From Physocladia obscura (taxonomy: Eukaryota > Chytridiomycota > Chytridiomycetes > Chytridiales > Chytriomycetaceae), in contig JADGJH010000423.1 in NCBI GenBank assembly GCA_027596945.1, forward strand, positions 1-18,886: a DNA stretch of 18,886 bases, in the 5' to 3' direction. The notes beneath the pieces were generated by a model, which saw nothing but the letters and a program-made list of their open reading frames with translations, was not told the origin of the DNA and did no database searches. How positions within the stretch are numbered: the stretch's first letter is position 1; the number at the start of each line of letters is the position of its first letter. Below, one piece after another: positions 17,636 through 18,886 of the stretch. A program made the translations under genes and the position numbers.

Positions 17636-18673
17636 ATGAAGTTTTGTAACCAGGTTGTGTTCGCATTTCTGGCGTTGATTTCGCTTGTGGTAGCATCGAA
17701 GGGTCCGTTGGTCACCACTAAGGTCTACTTTGACATCGAACAGGGCGGAAAGCCTCTCGGACGGTTGGTTTCATTCACAGGAGATTATTTTTTTGTTAAA
17801 CAATCGGTACACAGGGTTGTATTTGGTCTTTACGGAAAGACTGTACCGAAAACTGTCGAAGTATTTATTTTATCACCACTGTGATCAGTTTCCGCGTTTA
17901 CTCGATGCATCGAATTTTATTAAATCCTTTGTTTTCGTTAGAACTTCCGTGCTCTTGCCACCGGTGAAAAAGGCTTTGGATACGAGGGATCCAAGTTCCA
18001 CAGAGTATGCTCGTTGTTATTTTTTCGCAACATTCGATTAATCTAATGCGTTTTAATTTTTTTCCCACAGGTTATCAAAAACTTCATGATTCAGGTATAG
18101 ACCAGCAGTTATTTACTTTCGGTGTGAATAGTAAATTAATTACTACTACTTAGGGTGGAGATTTTACCAGCGGTGATGGCCGTGGAGGAAAATCTATTTA
18201 TGGCGAACGATTTGCTGACGAAAACTTTAAACTTCGTCATACTAAGCCAGGCCTTCTTTCGATGGCTAATGCTGGCAAGGATACTAACGGCAGCCAATTT
18301 TTTATCACCACTGTTGTCACCTCTTGGTTGGATGGTGCGTTGTGTTGAAAGATGGGAGAAAAAATATGTTTAATTTTTTATTCAACTTAGGCAAACATGT
18401 TGTTTTTGGTGAAGTCTTGGAAGGGTTTGATATTATCAAGGCTGTGAGTTTTTTTTCTTTTTTTTTTCTGTTTATCTGGCAGGCAAAGAGCAACCTTTTT
18501 TGTTTCAGGTTGAGAACACTCCAACCAACCCGGGCGACCAGCCAAAGACGCCAGTCGTTATTGCTGGTAGCGGAGAGTTGAAGGAAGAGAAGGAGGAGCT
18601 TGCTGGTTTGTAATTTATATATATTCCAATAACTTGTCTATTAACTTACTTTTTGTTTTTAGCAGAGCTTTGA
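17636..18673 (+). CDS. cypB: Secreted/ER cyclophilin B (peptidyl-prolyl isomerase), 8 exons
   Basis: Exons 17636-17763, 17815-17860, 17942-18004, 18071-18094, 18154-18334, 18391-18443, 18509-18605 and 18663-18673 join into 200 aa. Cyclophilin B catalyses cis-trans proline isomerisation of proteins folding in the ER. A signal peptide ([20 protein letters not shown]) is followed by [18 protein letters not shown] and the full catalytic domain: [20 protein letters not shown] with the active-site Arg in [79 protein letters not shown]. The family-typical Phe, Gln, Trp and His pocket residues are present. The C-terminus is acidic (ELKEEKEEL) and ends AAEL or AEL depending on which acceptor of a tandem AGCAG is used. 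Exon 4 is only 24 bp. Introns are 51-81 bp. The start codon lies about 40 bp after the eIF2A-like remnant, so the promoter probably lies inside that pseudogene. Confidence 0.96.
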
Positions 18674-18676
18674 AAA

Positions 18677-18682
18677 AATAAA
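18677..18682 (+). promoter_or_regulatory. Poly(A) signal AATAAA for cyclophilin B
   Basis: AATAAA starts 4 bp after the TGA of the last exon, the same tight arrangement as in PIG-P. Confidence 0.5.
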
Positions 18683-18886
18683 TCGACAAAAAATTCTGAT
18701 AAAATACAATTTTGCACACACTCAGCTGTACAATTTTCTAAGAAACAATTCCACTAACCCAAAATTCATCTTTCAAGTGTAAAATTTTGGTATTTAATTC
18801 GTCCTGGCTCAAAACTCAGAGTTGTTCTGTTTATTCCAGAAATAGCACATGGTTTTCAAAAAGAGAACTTGGCAGTGTTTGAAGCA
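18683..18886. other. AT-rich end of window
   Basis: No gene or RNA is recognised in this last stretch. It is cut by the window edge. Confidence 0.4.

Noticed and set aside
17426..17884. A 152-codon plus ORF that joins the eIF2A-like tail to cyclophilin B
   Set aside because: The cyclophilin part begins with its own ATG and a clean signal peptide, and the frame passes through the first intron. The in-frame continuity is only about 15 codons of chance.
1..18886. tRNA, rRNA and CRISPR arrays
   Set aside because: I saw no tRNA T-loop and acceptor pairing, no rRNA-like sequence and no spaced direct repeats; covariance-model searches would be needed to be sure for small RNAs.

Overview
This is a stretch of AT-rich nuclear DNA from a eukaryote, almost certainly a fungus. 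The genes are split by many short introns (mostly 50-80 bp, GT...AG), AATAAA motifs follow several stop codons, and TAA/TAG/TGA all act as stops. Protein content (beta-COP, PIG-P, a PAS-kinase-like kinase, an Sds23/AMPK-gamma-like CBS protein, secreted cyclophilin B), compact spacing and intron density suggest an early-diverging fungus such as a chytrid. The lineage is inference; no rRNA or other phylogenetic marker is present. Exon joins below were worked out by hand from reading frame, splice sites and remembered family conservation, with no alignment or RNA evidence.

Layout. 1-1600: AT-rich sequence with a decayed Tc1/mariner transposase. 1897-5499 (+): coatomer beta subunit, 13 exons, 956 aa. 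5592-6800 (-): intronless 402-aa protein of unknown function, tail-to-tail with beta-COP. 6914-7631 (-): 192-aa coiled-coil protein, 3 exons. 7955-8767 (-): tentative spliced 215-aa hypothetical gene. 9077-10524 (+): four-CBS protein, 431 aa. 10574-10981 (+): PIG-P, only 49 bp after the CBS gene. 10988-11878: mostly noncoding, with one unassigned minus ORF. 11879-14032 (-): PAS-kinase-like Ser/Thr kinase, 6 exons, 610 aa, with HQD in place of HRD and a Ser-rich insertion at the hinge. 14377-16089: AT-rich sequence with a few unassigned ORFs. 16250-17600: a graveyard with a frameshifted secreted-protein gene (-) and the broken C-terminal part of an eIF2A-like gene (+). 17636-18673 (+): secreted cyclophilin B, 8 exons, 200 aa, with an 8-codon exon and a tandem (NAGNAG) acceptor at the last junction.

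The genes do not form a pathway. Three products belong to the secretory pathway (beta-COP in COPI vesicles, PIG-P in GPI-anchor synthesis, cyclophilin B in ER folding) and two to nutrient/energy signalling (the CBS protein and the PAS-kinase-like kinase), but the neighbourhood looks like ordinary eukaryotic gene order. I found no convincing new multi-gene system. The points most worth checking are the kinase's HQD motif and hinge insertion, the alternative cyclophilin B C-termini, the near-contiguous CBS/PIG-P pair, the relaxed 5' splice sites with T at +3, and the intronless orphan gene.
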